Below are positions 1-8,384 of a stretch of 64,000 nucleotides of DNA, in pieces. Each line of letters opens with the position of its first letter. The stretch's first letter is position 1. Origin of the DNA: Mesorhizobium sp. WSM4313 (GTDB taxonomy: Bacteria; Pseudomonadota; Alphaproteobacteria; Rhizobiales; Rhizobiaceae); the NCBI RefSeq assembly GCF_002294725.1, contig NZ_NSFT01000002.1:434001-498000 (forward strand), written 5' to 3'. Both the position numbers and the translations under genes were made by a program. Under the pieces are notes generated by a model. The model was given only the letters and a program-made list of their open reading frames with translations, had not been told where the DNA came from and made no database searches.

Positions 1-573
1 CCTGGCATAGGTCGCGATGTCGGCGGTGGCGGCAACCGGGCCGATGTCGAAGGCCCGACCTGCCGCCTGGGCAACCTGCGGCGCGGCGGTGCCGACAAGG
101 ACGGCATCGGCGCCGTTGGCTATGGTCGCTGCCCCGGAAAGCGTGGTCACTGAAGGTCGGTAAGCCTCCGCTAACGCTTTATCGTAGAGCGCCGCGTGGA
201 TTTCGTCGCGCCCGGCATCGAGCGCGGCAAGCACCGCGCGCCCGGGAAAGGTTTTCGCACCCTCCGCCGCCAGGGCTTCCAGCGTCGTCACGCCGATCGC
301 CGGGATTTTCAACGCCAGCGCCAGGCCGCGCGCGGTCGAGACGCCGACGCGTAGGCCGGTGAACGAGCCGGGTCCGATCGAGACGGCGACGGCGTTGAGA
401 TCAGGGTAGCCGACGCCGCCGGCTTTCAAGGCCGTCTCGATGACGGCCATCAGATGCTCGGCATGCCCCTTGCCTAGGTCGCGCACTTCGCGGCCAAGCT
501 CCTTCCCCGCGCCCGCGTCATAGACGCAGGCGGCGCAGAGATTGGCAGCGCAATCGATGGCAAGCAGCTTCAT
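1..573 (-). CDS. tsaB: TsaB, tRNA threonylcarbamoyladenosine biosynthesis protein (3' end outside window)
   Basis: About 191 codons are present; the gene runs off the left edge. TsaB is the non-catalytic partner of TsaD in the complex that places t6A on tRNAs reading ANN codons, in the cytoplasm. The translation begins MKLLAIDCAA, the usual ASKHA-fold start. It carries the family hallmark GPGSFTGLRVG about 70 residues in, followed by STARGLALAL. The start is the ATG at 573; the nearby upstream ATG at 587 is out of frame and stops at once. The TsaB family is usually 210-240 residues, so only a short C-terminal part is missing. Assignment is firm. Confidence 0.93.
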   Translation of the reverse strand, partial: MKLLAIDCAANLCAACVYDAGAGKELGREVRDLGKGHAEHLMAVIETALKAGGVGYPDLNAVAVSIGPGSFTGLRVGVSTARGLALALKIPAIGVTTLEALAAEGAKTFPGRAVLAALDAGRDEIHAALYDKALAEAYRPSVTTLSGAATIANGADAVLVGTAAPQVAQAAGRAFDIGPVAATADIATYAR

Positions 574-712
574 ACGGGCAGCTTCATAGGCCGGTTAACG
601 AACTGGATCGAAACACAATTCCCTCTGCCCGGCATAGGCCGCCGCCGCAAGGGCCAGGGCGGAGAAATGTTAAGCGGCTTCGGTTCAGCGCCACAGCGGC
701 ATCTTGGTGTTG

Positions 713-1834
713 TCAGGCCGTGGCCGCGATGCACAGCGTGTGATTGTCCCAGACATAGTCCGGTTCGGAACGGGTGGCGCCGTCGCCACCGACGATCTCG
801 CCGGCGCCGGTCGTCGCCATGAAGCCGGCGCCGTCGGGCGCGACGCCGCAGACCTCGACCAGCGCTCTTGTCGTGACCACGCGTCCGCTGGCGGCATCGA
901 TGACGGCCAGCGAATTGCCCTCCGGCGAGGTGATGGCGACGGTGCCCGTTGCGCCATTGGCGGCGACCGAGCCGATATAATTGCGGAAGCCCGAGAGCAC
1001 GTCCTGCGGCATCTCCAGTAGCTCGAGCTCCTTGCCGCGCGCGGCGCGCCCGACCAGCGCCGGCCGATCGGTCGCCGGCCCGCGATACTGGCAGCCGAAC
1101 CAGACGGTGCCCACCTGGTCGCGATCCATGTGGCGGATCGAAAGCTGATGCAGCGCCGGCGGCAATTCGTGCTTTTCGATGAGGTCGCCGGTGATCCGGT
1201 CGACCAGCGTGTAGGACGGCTTCATCGTCGCGATGTTGAGCTCGGCCCGGCCATAGTCGGGATGGGTTTCGATGCCGCCATTGGCGACGGCTAAAGTGCG
1301 GCCATCGCCAAGCAGGAGCAATTCATGCGGCCCCATGCCGTAGGTCGGGAACTCGCCGACGCGATTGAATTTCGCCCGCGCGTCATAGACGCCCACGACA
1401 CCTGCCGCGTTGTCGAAGTCGTTCTCTGTCGCATAGAGCAAGGCGCCGTCGGGCGAGAACACGCCGTGGCCGAAGAAATGCCGGCCGGCGATGCTGGCGA
1501 TGGTCAACGGCTTGTCGCGGCCGGCATGATCGAAGACCACCGCAAAGGTGCCGGGCTGGCGGGCGAAGACCACCGAGCGCTTCGACACCGGATCGAAAGT
1601 GACGTCATGGCCGCGATCGGGCAGACCGATCGTGTGCAGGATTTTCCCCGCCTCGGAGAGCACGGCGGCGCCAAAACTGCCGTCGCGCTTGACGAAGGCC
1701 GTGGCGAACACCGCGTCCGCGGCAAGCGTGTCCGCCCATGCGCGCGGCGCCATGGCGGCGGCGAAGCCCACGCCCGCGGCCCGCAGGAAATCGCGGCGGT
1801 CGATGAGGACAGTTCTCACGGCATCAATCCCCAT
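713..1834 (-). CDS. DUF1513 family Tat-exported protein of the iron operon
   Basis: The product is 373 aa with a twin-arginine signal (RRDFLRAAG, near residues 13-21) and an AWA-type cleavage region, so a folded periplasmic protein is expected. The rest looks like a beta-propeller: repeated beta-rich blocks with GHD, HFFGHGVFSPDG and GPHELLLLGDG. The family (DUF1513) is known to lie beside imelysin and di-haem cytochrome genes, as here; its biochemical role is not established. The 5' end overlaps the imelysin gene by 11 nt, indicating translational coupling. A GTG at 1819 with GGGGAT upstream is an alternative start that would still keep the Tat motif. Last gene of the iron operon. Confidence 0.82.
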   Translation of the reverse strand: MGIDAVRTVLIDRRDFLRAAGVGFAAAMAPRAWADTLAADAVFATAFVKRDGSFGAAVLSEAGKILHTIGLPDRGHDVTFDPVSKRSVVFARQPGTFAVVFDHAGRDKPLTIASIAGRHFFGHGVFSPDGALLYATENDFDNAAGVVGVYDARAKFNRVGEFPTYGMGPHELLLLGDGRTLAVANGGIETHPDYGRAELNIATMKPSYTLVDRITGDLIEKHELPPALHQLSIRHMDRDQVGTVWFGCQYRGPATDRPALVGRAARGKELELLEMPQDVLSGFRNYIGSVAANGATGTVAITSPEGNSLAVIDAASGRVVTTRALVEVCGVAPDGAGFMATTGAGEIVGGDGATRSEPDYVWDNHTLCIAATA

Positions 1835-2921
1835 CCAGCGACGAGAAGCCGGCGGTCAGGCCGAACTCGGCGGTCATCCTGGTGCCGATCAAGGTCGACA
1901 GGCTGGAGGTGATCAGCGCGAAATGCTCGAGCTTGTCGCGCTGCGCCGGATCGGCGAGCGCCTTGTCGATCGGACCGGCAACGGATTTCGCTGTCGTCAC
2001 GCCGTTGGCGAGCTGGATGTGGATGGACTCGGCCATCCATTGCGCATCGGCGGGTAGAGCGTCGCCGAGCCTGGAAGCCTGGAACAGCTGGTCGATGCCG
2101 GAGAGATTTCCGACGAGCGAGGCCGTCGTGTTCTGCGAGCGCCAGTAGATCGCCTGCTTCGGCTTGTCGGCATCGGGTTTCGCGCCGAGAAATCCCTTGA
2201 GCCGCACGTCGCGGATCATTTCCAGCTCGTTGATGAAGACGCCGACCAGTTCCGTCACCGCTTCGTTGCCGTCGCGGTAGAGCGGGTTCTTCGGCCCCGG
2301 ATTGGCCCAGAGCGACGCGAAGCCACCGGGCTTTTGCCAGGCGTCGCGCACCTCGCCCGCCATCGTTTCGATATTGCCGGCAACCGCCGCACCATAGGCG
2401 CAGCGGTAAGGATCGTCTTTCCCGGCAAGGTTTTCGGCGCCGTCGCCGTAGAGCACATATTCGAGCGCGCCTAGGCCCTGCATGGCGACGCTCTTTTGCG
2501 CCAGTTGCGCCGGATCGGTGGCGGAAGCATCCTTCGATGCGAGCGTGGCCTGCACTTGCCTCAGGCCGATGCTCTTGCGGTCCGGCCAATACAGCATGCG
2601 TTCCAGCCGGTTGTTCTCCTTGATCGGTCCGAAGGCGATGATCTCGGCTACCGACCAGGCCTCGACCGTGCCTGAAAACGCCGCGCGAGCCGCTTCGAGC
2701 TTCTCCTTGGACGGCGCTTCGCAAAGCTGGTGCATCGCCTTGGTCAGGCCCGCCGCATGCTCATCGAGGCTGGCATAGGCGGGGCGGACGAAGCCATCGA
2801 TCGCGCGGCCGATGACATCGGAAGCCTTGACCGCGGCTGATGCCGGCATCACGGCGGCCAGAAGGAACGGAAGAGCAAGGGCCATGCGTTTCGACATCAG
2901 AGCGACGCGTTTCGAGATCAT
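1824..2921 (-). CDS. Imelysin-family periplasmic protein (second copy)
   Basis: The product is 365 aa. Starting at ATG 2921 it has a signal peptide ending near PASAA, followed by the helical imelysin (peptidase M75) fold: an AWSVAEIIAFGPI segment, and later a GLGALEYVLYG segment at the place of the family GxHxxE motif, with the His replaced by Gly. Two Cys (HQLCEAP and PYRCAYG) could form a disulfide. Imelysin-like proteins of this subtype occur with di-haem cytochromes and are thought to bind iron or haem in the periplasm, without proven peptidase activity. Its ATG overlaps the TGA of the di-haem gene (ATGA), with GGAG upstream. Iron handling is inferred from the family and operon. Confidence 0.85.
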   Translation of the reverse strand: MISKRVALMSKRMALALPFLLAAVMPASAAVKASDVIGRAIDGFVRPAYASLDEHAAGLTKAMHQLCEAPSKEKLEAARAAFSGTVEAWSVAEIIAFGPIKENNRLERMLYWPDRKSIGLRQVQATLASKDASATDPAQLAQKSVAMQGLGALEYVLYGDGAENLAGKDDPYRCAYGAAVAGNIETMAGEVRDAWQKPGGFASLWANPGPKNPLYRDGNEAVTELVGVFINELEMIRDVRLKGFLGAKPDADKPKQAIYWRSQNTTASLVGNLSGIDQLFQASRLGDALPADAQWMAESIHIQLANGVTTAKSVAGPIDKALADPAQRDKLEHFALITSSLSTLIGTRMTAEFGLTAGFSSLDGD

Positions 2922-4519
2922 AGGGACTCCAGGAATTTGATCAGCGCGTCGCGATCGGCCGCGGCGGCGCCGACAAAGCGGTCGCGCGCCTTCTGTCCCT
3001 CGCCGCCATGCCACAGGATCGCCTCGGCAAGCGTACGGGCGCGGCCGTCATGCAGGTAAAAGGCATTGCCGTTGACTGTCGCGGCAAGCCCGATGCCCCA
3101 GAGCGGCGGGGTGCGCCATTCGCTCCCCGTGGCTTCGCCCACCCGCTGCCCATCGGCAAGGCCCTCGCCCATGTCGTGCAGCAGGAAGTCGGAATAGGGC
3201 CAGATCAGCTGAAAGGCCTGCGCCTTGTTCGGCGTGCCGCGCATGGTGACGAATTTCGGCGTGTGGCAGGCAATGCAACCCATCTCGTAGAACTGTTTTT
3301 TGCCAGCAAGCACGTCCGGCTCGTCGAGATTGCGCCGCGCCGGCACGGCCAGATTCTGCGAATAGAAGGTGACGAGGTCCATCACCGGCGGCGGCGCCTC
3401 GGCCGTGCCGAGGCGTTGCTGCACCCCGTCCGGCATGACCAGGCAATCCTTCTGCGCCTCGGTGCAATCGCCCCAATGCTTGGGCATTTCCGGCGTCGAG
3501 ATGCCGATATCGCCGGCAAAGGCATCGGCCGTTTGCTGGCGGATCGAGGCGGTCTGCGCCTTCCAGCCGAAGCGGCCCAAGGTCACCGCGCCGCTCAGCT
3601 CGTCGCGCACGATGTTCGGCCGGCCCGAAATGCCGTCGCCGTCGCGATCGCCCGGATCGGCTCGGGCAAGGATGTCGGCCGGCGCGATCTGCTCGATCAG
3701 GCCCAGCCCGATCATCGGCGGCGTCAGGCGCGGCGACAGCGTGGTGCGCGGATCGAGCGGACCGTAGCCGAGATTTTCGATCGTATAGCTCGGCTTGCGC
3801 AGTGAAACGACGGCGCCGTCGCCGAGCGTGACCTTTTGCTCCTGGTAATCGACGCGCATCCGGCCTTCGCCCTTGAGCCCGGGAACAGCCAGATCCTGCA
3901 ATTGCGCGCCATAGATCGGGTCCGGAAAGTTCAGCAGCATATGGTCGGCGAGCGCGGCCCTCTCCTCGGCGCTGCCGGCGTCGCGCGCGAGCCTCAGGAA
4001 CATCGATGTCGATCCGGTATCACCTTCCGGAGGACGGCCACGGCCATCCTTCAGATGGCAGTTCTGGCAGCCGCGTTCGTTGAAGAGCGGGCCGAGCCCG
4101 TCGGAAGCCTGGGTCGAGGATGGCGACGACACCCAGTTCTTGCGGAACAGCGCGTTGCCGAGCTTGAAGGTTCCTTCTTCCTCGAAGGTGATATTGGCGG
4201 AGGATTGCGAGAAGGCATCGCGATTGGCGTCCTTGCGCGACGTGCCGGCGCCGCCCTGCATCAGCTCGAACGGCTCCGGCCTGGTGAAATCGGTCGTCGG
4301 CATGGTGACCGCCAGAACCCGCGCCTGGTCCTTCGGCGTCAGGTCGGCGCGGCTCGTCGGCAGGACGGCGGGCTCACCGGCCAAGGCGGATGCGGAAAGC
4401 ATGATCGCCAGCAAAAGCGGTGCCCCGCGATAAATCCGGTATCGCGGGGTCATTTGGGACGGCAAGCCGTGAATCCCGGCCCGCCACGCGCGGCGCGAAA
4501 AATCTACGGGGCGCCGCAT
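2918..4519 (-). CDS. Di-haem cytochrome c (thiol oxidoreductase / di-haem peroxidase-like)
   Basis: The product is about 533 aa with two CXXCH haem c sites: CQNCH in GCQNCHLKDGRG, in the first third, and CIACH in MGCIACHTPKF, in the last third. The second is followed by HDMGEGLADG and LHDGRARTLAEAILWHGGE, the C-terminal blocks of the MauG/cytochrome c peroxidase-like di-haem family. A hydrophobic export signal (LLLAIMLSASALAG) places it in the periplasm. The ATG at 4519 has AAGGA about 9 nt upstream. An in-frame ATG at 4453 would give a more normal signal peptide of about 25 residues but has no clear ribosome site. It lies between bfr and the second imelysin gene. A redox role in iron acquisition, such as ferrous/ferric conversion, is inference. 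Confidence 0.85.
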   Translation of the reverse strand: MRRPVDFSRRAWRAGIHGLPSQMTPRYRIYRGAPLLLAIMLSASALAGEPAVLPTSRADLTPKDQARVLAVTMPTTDFTRPEPFELMQGGAGTSRKDANRDAFSQSSANITFEEEGTFKLGNALFRKNWVSSPSSTQASDGLGPLFNERGCQNCHLKDGRGRPPEGDTGSTSMFLRLARDAGSAEERAALADHMLLNFPDPIYGAQLQDLAVPGLKGEGRMRVDYQEQKVTLGDGAVVSLRKPSYTIENLGYGPLDPRTTLSPRLTPPMIGLGLIEQIAPADILARADPGDRDGDGISGRPNIVRDELSGAVTLGRFGWKAQTASIRQQTADAFAGDIGISTPEMPKHWGDCTEAQKDCLVMPDGVQQRLGTAEAPPPVMDLVTFYSQNLAVPARRNLDEPDVLAGKKQFYEMGCIACHTPKFVTMRGTPNKAQAFQLIWPYSDFLLHDMGEGLADGQRVGEATGSEWRTPPLWGIGLAATVNGNAFYLHDGRARTLAEAILWHGGEGQKARDRFVGAAAADRDALIKFLESL

Positions 4520-4531
4520 TCCCGCATGTCC

Positions 4532-5017
4532 TTACTCCGCCTCGTTGGCCGAGTCGGCATTGAGTTGGCCGTATTTTTCCTCGCCGATCGAAGCAAGCAG
4601 ATCGAGCTGCGTTTCCAGGAAGTCGATATGTCCTTCCTCGTCCGCCAAAAGATCCTCGAACAGCTTCATCGAAACGAAATCGCCTTCGTCCTGGCAGATC
4701 TCGCGCGAGCGCTTGTAGGCGGTGCGTGCGTCATATTCGCCGGCGAGATCGGATTCGAGCACTTCCTTGACGTTCTGGCCGATGCGCAACGGCGCGACGG
4801 ACTGCAGGTTCGGGTGGCCTTCGAGGAAGATGATGCGCGCGATCAGCCGGTCGGCGTGATGCATTTCCTCGATCGATTCCGCCCGCTCCTTCTTTGCCAG
4901 CTTGGTGTAGCCCCAATCCTCGAGCAGACGATAATGCACCCAGTACTGGTTGACGGCTCCAAGCTCGAGAAACAGAGCTTCATTAAGCCGCTCGATGACC
5001 TGCGGTTCGCCTTTCAT
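4532..5017 (-). CDS. bfr: Bacterioferritin
   Basis: The product is 161 aa and starts [15 protein letters not shown], as bacterioferritins do. It is a cytoplasmic 24-mer cage that oxidises and stores iron. All ferroxidase ligands are seen at canonical positions: Glu18, Glu51, His54, Glu94, Glu127 and His130. Met52, the axial haem ligand, is also kept (EEMHH), so this is a haem-binding Bfr and not a Dps. The start at 5017 is chosen from this alignment and a GGGAG upstream. The 5' end overlaps the 3' end of bfd by 35 nt. Control by the iron control element at 6921 through the operon promoter is likely. Confidence 0.97.
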   Translation of the reverse strand: MKGEPQVIERLNEALFLELGAVNQYWVHYRLLEDWGYTKLAKKERAESIEEMHHADRLIARIIFLEGHPNLQSVAPLRIGQNVKEVLESDLAGEYDARTAYKRSREICQDEGDFVSMKLFEDLLADEEGHIDFLETQLDLLASIGEEKYGQLNADSANEAE

Positions 5018-5294
5018 GGGTTCTGCTCCCGTATTGGCCGCGCAAGCCTCGCACGCGATCCAGGTGTGAAACGATGTCGACGCCCCCCATCTCCGAGCGG
5101 GCGTGGTAATTCTCGGTGACCCGAATGATCGTTTCCACCACATTTGGGAAACAGCCGCAACAGCGACCGCGCTTGGCCATCGCGTGGTAGACCTTCGCCG
5201 GGACGATCAGCTGCCAGGGATCCTCGTCCAGCAGGCCGACGATCGTCTGCTCGATCTCCTTTTCGGTGATGATGTTGCAATGGCAGATCAGCAT
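4983..5294 (-). CDS. bfd: Bacterioferritin-associated ferredoxin
   Basis: The product is 103 aa; the first 60 residues are a Bfd [2Fe-2S] domain with Cys4 and Cys6 (CHC) and then Cys45/Cys46 and Cys48 (RCCGC), giving the CxC...CxxC ligand set. In characterised systems Bfd docks on Bfr and passes electrons to release stored iron. It lies directly upstream of bfr and overlaps it. The C-terminal 40 residues (after HARSEMGG) are basic, lie beyond the conserved domain and partly overlap the bfr start in another frame, so they may be a poorly constrained tail. It follows the first imelysin gene after a 92 bp gap holding a palindromic repeat. Confidence 0.93.
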   Translation of the reverse strand: MLICHCNIITEKEIEQTIVGLLDEDPWQLIVPAKVYHAMAKRGRCCGCFPNVVETIIRVTENYHARSEMGGVDIVSHLDRVRGLRGQYGSRTHERRTAGHRAA

Positions 5295-5344
5295 CTACTT
5301 GCTCTGGCTGACGGCGCCGTTCCGGCGCCGCTTGGCTGGTTTCA

Positions 5345-5379
5345 CATGATCCTGTCCAAAAACCGGTTTTGGGATCATG
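5345..5379. repeat. RIME-type palindromic repeat, CATGATCC/GGATCATG
   Basis: An inverted repeat has 8 bp arms at 5345-5352 and 5372-5379, with an inner AAAACCGGTTTT palindrome. It is related to the copy at 58467-58536 and lies in the gap between the first imelysin gene and bfd, where the transcript could fold into a hairpin and lower or stabilise downstream mRNA. Confidence 0.7.
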
Positions 5380-5386
5380 CCCGATC

Positions 5387-6679
5387 TTACTTGAACACCT
5401 TGTCGGGCGCATCGAGGCTGTCGGAACCCTCGAAAGCGATCTGGTTCAGCTTGAGCGAGCCGACGGCGCGCTCGATCGACTTGGTCTGGTCGATGAGGGC
5501 GTCGATCGCCGCCTGCACGGTGGCGTTGCCTTCCGTGTTGCCCTCGGCGATCTGCTGGTCATAGGCCTCGCCGGCAAGAGCACGCGCCTGGATGGCCTCC
5601 ATCTTGGCGACGGTGGTGTCGAGCTTGCCCGACAGCTCCTTGTCGATCGCCGGATCGGCGGCCTTCACCATGTCGGACACCGACGGGCCTGAAACCACGG
5701 AGCCGTCGAGCCGCTTGTAGCTGGCATGGTAGGCGTCACGGATGCCGACCGCGTCATAAAGATGCGAGATGTAGGTGTTGTCGGAGAAGCAGTCGTGCTC
5801 CTCTTCCGGATCGTGCAGCAACAGGCCGAGCTTCATGCGCTCGCCGGCGAGCTCGCCATAGGAGAGCGAGCCCATGCCGGTGAAGATGGTGGAGATGCCG
5901 GCATTCGCATCGCCGTCGGTCAGATTCCTGCGCGCGGCGCCGTCTTCCTTCCAGTTGCCAACCATTTCCCGCAGGTCGGACACCAGAAGATCACTCGCGG
6001 ACTTCAGATATTCGGCGCGGCGGTCGCAATTGCCGCCCGTGCAGTTCTTAAGGTCGTAATCCGTATAGGGTCGCTCGCCGGCGCCCGGTCCGGTGCCGTG
6101 CAGGTCCTGGCCCCAGAGCAGGAATTCGATGGCATGATAGCCGGTCGCGACATTGGCTTCGACGCCGCCGGCCTCCTGCAGCGTGCCGGAGAGGAACTCG
6201 GGCGTTAGCTTCGAGGCATCGACCTTCTTGCCGTTGATCTCGATTTCCTTGTTGGCGATGACATTGGCCGTATAGAGCGCGTTTTCGTCCGACTCGGTGC
6301 CATAGCTCTTGGCGACATAGTCGATCAGGCCCTCATCCAGCGGCCACGAATTCACCTTGCCTTCCCAGTCGTCGACGATCTTGTTGCCGAAGCGGTAGAC
6401 TTCTGTCTGCTGGTAAGGAATGCGCGCCGCCTTCCAGGCCTCGCGCGCGGCGTTCAGCGTGTCTGCCGAGGGGCTGGCAATGAGCGCATCCACCGCCTTA
6501 TCCAGCGCCTGCGCAGTGGTCAGAGAATCCTCGTATTTGGCTAAAGCGATGTCGGCATAGGTCTTGATCACCGCCTTGGCGTCCGTTTCGGCTTTCGCCG
6601 GCAACACGAACACCGCCGCAGTCAGTGCAGCCGTGGCGCAGATCGCAGCCAGCCTGCCGCCATTACGTGCCGTCATCAT
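5387..6679 (-). CDS. Imelysin-family iron-regulated periplasmic protein (first copy)
   Basis: The product is 430 aa. A signal peptide covers about residues 1-31 (ending VLPAKAE), followed by an imelysin / peptidase M75 fold with a complete GxHxxE motif (GYHAIEFLLWGQD) near the middle and KTYADIALAKYEDSL at the N-terminus. Relatives (IrpA, EfeO-like, imelysin) bind metal in the periplasm or outer envelope and take part in iron uptake. Two adjacent ATG codons (6679 and 6676) follow GGAGAAGG; the second has the better spacing. Reading can be extended to 6790, but that adds an unlikely arginine-rich leader. It heads the operon controlled from 6921-6952 and leaves an untranslated leader of roughly 230 nt. 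Confidence 0.9.
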   Translation of the reverse strand: MMTARNGGRLAAICATAALTAAVFVLPAKAETDAKAVIKTYADIALAKYEDSLTTAQALDKAVDALIASPSADTLNAAREAWKAARIPYQQTEVYRFGNKIVDDWEGKVNSWPLDEGLIDYVAKSYGTESDENALYTANVIANKEIEINGKKVDASKLTPEFLSGTLQEAGGVEANVATGYHAIEFLLWGQDLHGTGPGAGERPYTDYDLKNCTGGNCDRRAEYLKSASDLLVSDLREMVGNWKEDGAARRNLTDGDANAGISTIFTGMGSLSYGELAGERMKLGLLLHDPEEEHDCFSDNTYISHLYDAVGIRDAYHASYKRLDGSVVSGPSVSDMVKAADPAIDKELSGKLDTTVAKMEAIQARALAGEAYDQQIAEGNTEGNATVQAAIDALIDQTKSIERAVGSLKLNQIAFEGSDSLDAPDKVFK

Positions 6680-6920
6680 CCTTCTCCAGTTCTTTGGAAA
6701 TTCAATAAAAGGCGCCCACCCGCGCCGAGGCATATTCATGCCGGGAAAAATGGTGGCCGCGTCGATGCGCGGTTCGCGATAAAAAGACACCCACTTGCCT
6801 CCAATCGAAAGGGTTCAAGGCCCAGACATCAAAGGGATACGCTTTGCGTGCAGCTCTCCATAAAGCGATGGAGAGGCCGGGAGTCAACTGGTGAGATAGA
6901 AAATATACAATTGAAACAAC

Positions 6921-6941
6921 AGTTTAGAATTATTCTAAACT
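6921..6941. promoter_or_regulatory. Iron control element (predicted Irr operator)
   Basis: A perfect 10-1-10 palindrome: AGTTTAGAAT at 6921-6930, centre T at 6931, ATTCTAAACT at 6932-6941. The core TTTAGAA-N3-TTCTAAA (6923-6939) is identical to the published ICE consensus bound by the haem-responsive regulator Irr in Rhizobiales. Known biology: Irr binds ICE under iron limitation and can repress storage and iron-use genes or activate uptake genes. The direction of the effect here cannot be read from sequence. Confidence 0.9.
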
Positions 6942-6946
6942 ACAAA

Positions 6947-6952
6947 TGTCAA
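6947..6952 (-). promoter_or_regulatory. Candidate -35 box of the iron operon
   Basis: On the minus strand TTGACA is read at 6952-6947, directly before the iron control element. No good -10 is seen at 17 nt; TAAACT at 20 nt overlaps the element. A protein bound to the element would therefore cover the promoter spacer, which favours direct control of leftward transcription. The hexamer assignment is tentative. Confidence 0.45.
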
Positions 6953-7092
6953 CTTTAAGCTCGGTATTGCCTCGCTGGGCCCGATTGACAGACAGCCATT
7001 CTGGGTGCGACCCGATGCGCGGCCCTTGCGGCGGTGACGGACAATCGCCACTTGGCGCAAGGGCCTAAATTTGCTGGCCAAAAAGGATTGCG

Positions 7093-8346
7093 ATGACCAA
7101 CGGGGTTGTGATTGTCGGTGCGGGCCATGCCGGCGTGCAGGCGGCCGCCAGCCTGCGCGAAGAGGCCTATGAAGGGCCGGTTGTCCTGGTCGGCGACGAG
7201 CAGGACCTGCCCTATCACAAGCCGCCGTTGTCCAAGACCTTCATCAAGGACGCCGAGGCCAAGCCGCAGCCCTTGCGCGGCGAAGCCTTCTACACCGGCA
7301 ACAACATTGATTACCGGCCGGGAGTGCGCATCGACAGCATCGATACCCGCGCGAGCCGGCTGAATGTCGCAGGCGGTGGAACGCTTGCCTTCGACCGGCT
7401 GGTGCTTGCCACCGGCTCGCGGCCGCGCCTGCTCAAAGTCGACGGCGCCGGCCTTGCTGGCGTGATCTCGCTACGCTCGCTGGCCGATGCGCGGGCGATC
7501 CGCGAGCTCAGCGCGCAAAGCGAGGATGTGGTCATTCTCGGCGGCGGCTTCATCGGCCTGGAGATCGCGGCGACGCTGAGAGCCGCCGGCCGCAACGTCA
7601 CCGTCGTCGAGGCGGTCGACCGGCTGCTCGGCCGCGCCGTCGCGCCTGTCATCGCCGCGCATGTGCGCCAGCGTCTGGAAGCGATCGGCGTGCGCATCCT
7701 GACCGGCACCACCATTGCCCGCCTGGAGGGCGAAGGCGGCCGCGTCGCGGCCGCGATCACGTCGGGCGGCGAACGCCTGCCGGCGCAAATGGTGATCATC
7801 GGCATCGGCGTGGTGCCCAATGTCGAACTGGCTGAAGCCGCCGGTCTGGCTACCGGCAACGGCATCCGCGTCGACCAGCATATGCAAAGCTCTGTTCCCG
7901 AAATCCTCGCCATCGGCGACGCGGCCTCCTACCGGCACTGGTTCACCGAGGGCGACGTGCGGCTGGAATCGGTGCAGAACGCCACCGACCAGGCCAGGCT
8001 TGCCGCACGTACCGTTCTCGGCCATGGCGAGCCCTTCTCGGCCGTGCCATGGTTCTGGTCGGATATCGGCGACATGAAGCTGCAGATGGTGGGCCTGACC
8101 CAAGGCGGCGATCACCATGTCGTGCTGGGCGATCTCGCCGAGAACAGGTTCTCGATCTACCACTATGCGGGCAACCGGCTGCTCGGTATCGAATCCGTCA
8201 ACCGCCCGGCCGACCACATGCTTGGCCGCAAGATGCTCGGCGCCGGCTTCTCGCCGACGCCGCAAACGGTGGCAGGCGGGTCGGATGCGCTGAAGGCGGC
8301 GCTTGCGGCCTTCAGTCAGGACGAACCGGCAAGGGCCAACGCGTAG
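7093..8346 (+). CDS. NAD(P)/FAD-dependent oxidoreductase, ferredoxin-reductase (putidaredoxin/rubredoxin reductase) type
   Basis: The product is 417 aa and cytoplasmic. An FAD-binding GAGHAG lies at about residues 9-14, the second nucleotide-binding GGGFIG at about 153-158, the ATG motif is LVLATGSRPR, and the FAD-contacting ILAIGDAA lies near 275. The C-terminal reductase domain (PWFWSDIGDMKLQMVGL) is that of reductases feeding electrons from NAD(P)H to small ferredoxins. AAGGA precedes the ATG. It is divergent from the iron operon, which encodes the ferredoxin Bfd, so Bfd or another 2Fe-2S ferredoxin is a possible partner; that link is inference. No oxygenase gene lies beside it. Confidence 0.88.
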   Translation: MTNGVVIVGAGHAGVQAAASLREEAYEGPVVLVGDEQDLPYHKPPLSKTFIKDAEAKPQPLRGEAFYTGNNIDYRPGVRIDSIDTRASRLNVAGGGTLAFDRLVLATGSRPRLLKVDGAGLAGVISLRSLADARAIRELSAQSEDVVILGGGFIGLEIAATLRAAGRNVTVVEAVDRLLGRAVAPVIAAHVRQRLEAIGVRILTGTTIARLEGEGGRVAAAITSGGERLPAQMVIIGIGVVPNVELAEAAGLATGNGIRVDQHMQSSVPEILAIGDAASYRHWFTEGDVRLESVQNATDQARLAARTVLGHGEPFSAVPWFWSDIGDMKLQMVGLTQGGDHHVVLGDLAENRFSIYHYAGNRLLGIESVNRPADHMLGRKMLGAGFSPTPQTVAGGSDALKAALAAFSQDEPARANA

Positions 8347-8384
8347 GGCTTGCCAATTTTTGCCATAGGCCATAAAATGGCTGA

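Larger units (their letters stand above)
6680..7092. other. Divergent intergenic region of the iron operon
   Basis: This 413 bp gap separates the leftward iron operon from the rightward flavoprotein gene. It holds the iron control element (6921-6941) and a TTGACA box (6947-6952) for leftward transcription. A further TTGACA on the plus strand at 6985-6990 has no good -10 partner. The part from 6680 to 6900 would be a long leader of the iron operon. Short readings there look unlike proteins. Confidence 0.6.

Noticed and set aside
6702..6887. 61-codon minus-strand reading in the iron operon leader as a HemP-like gene
   Set aside because: Its composition does not resemble HemP and it has no good ribosome site.
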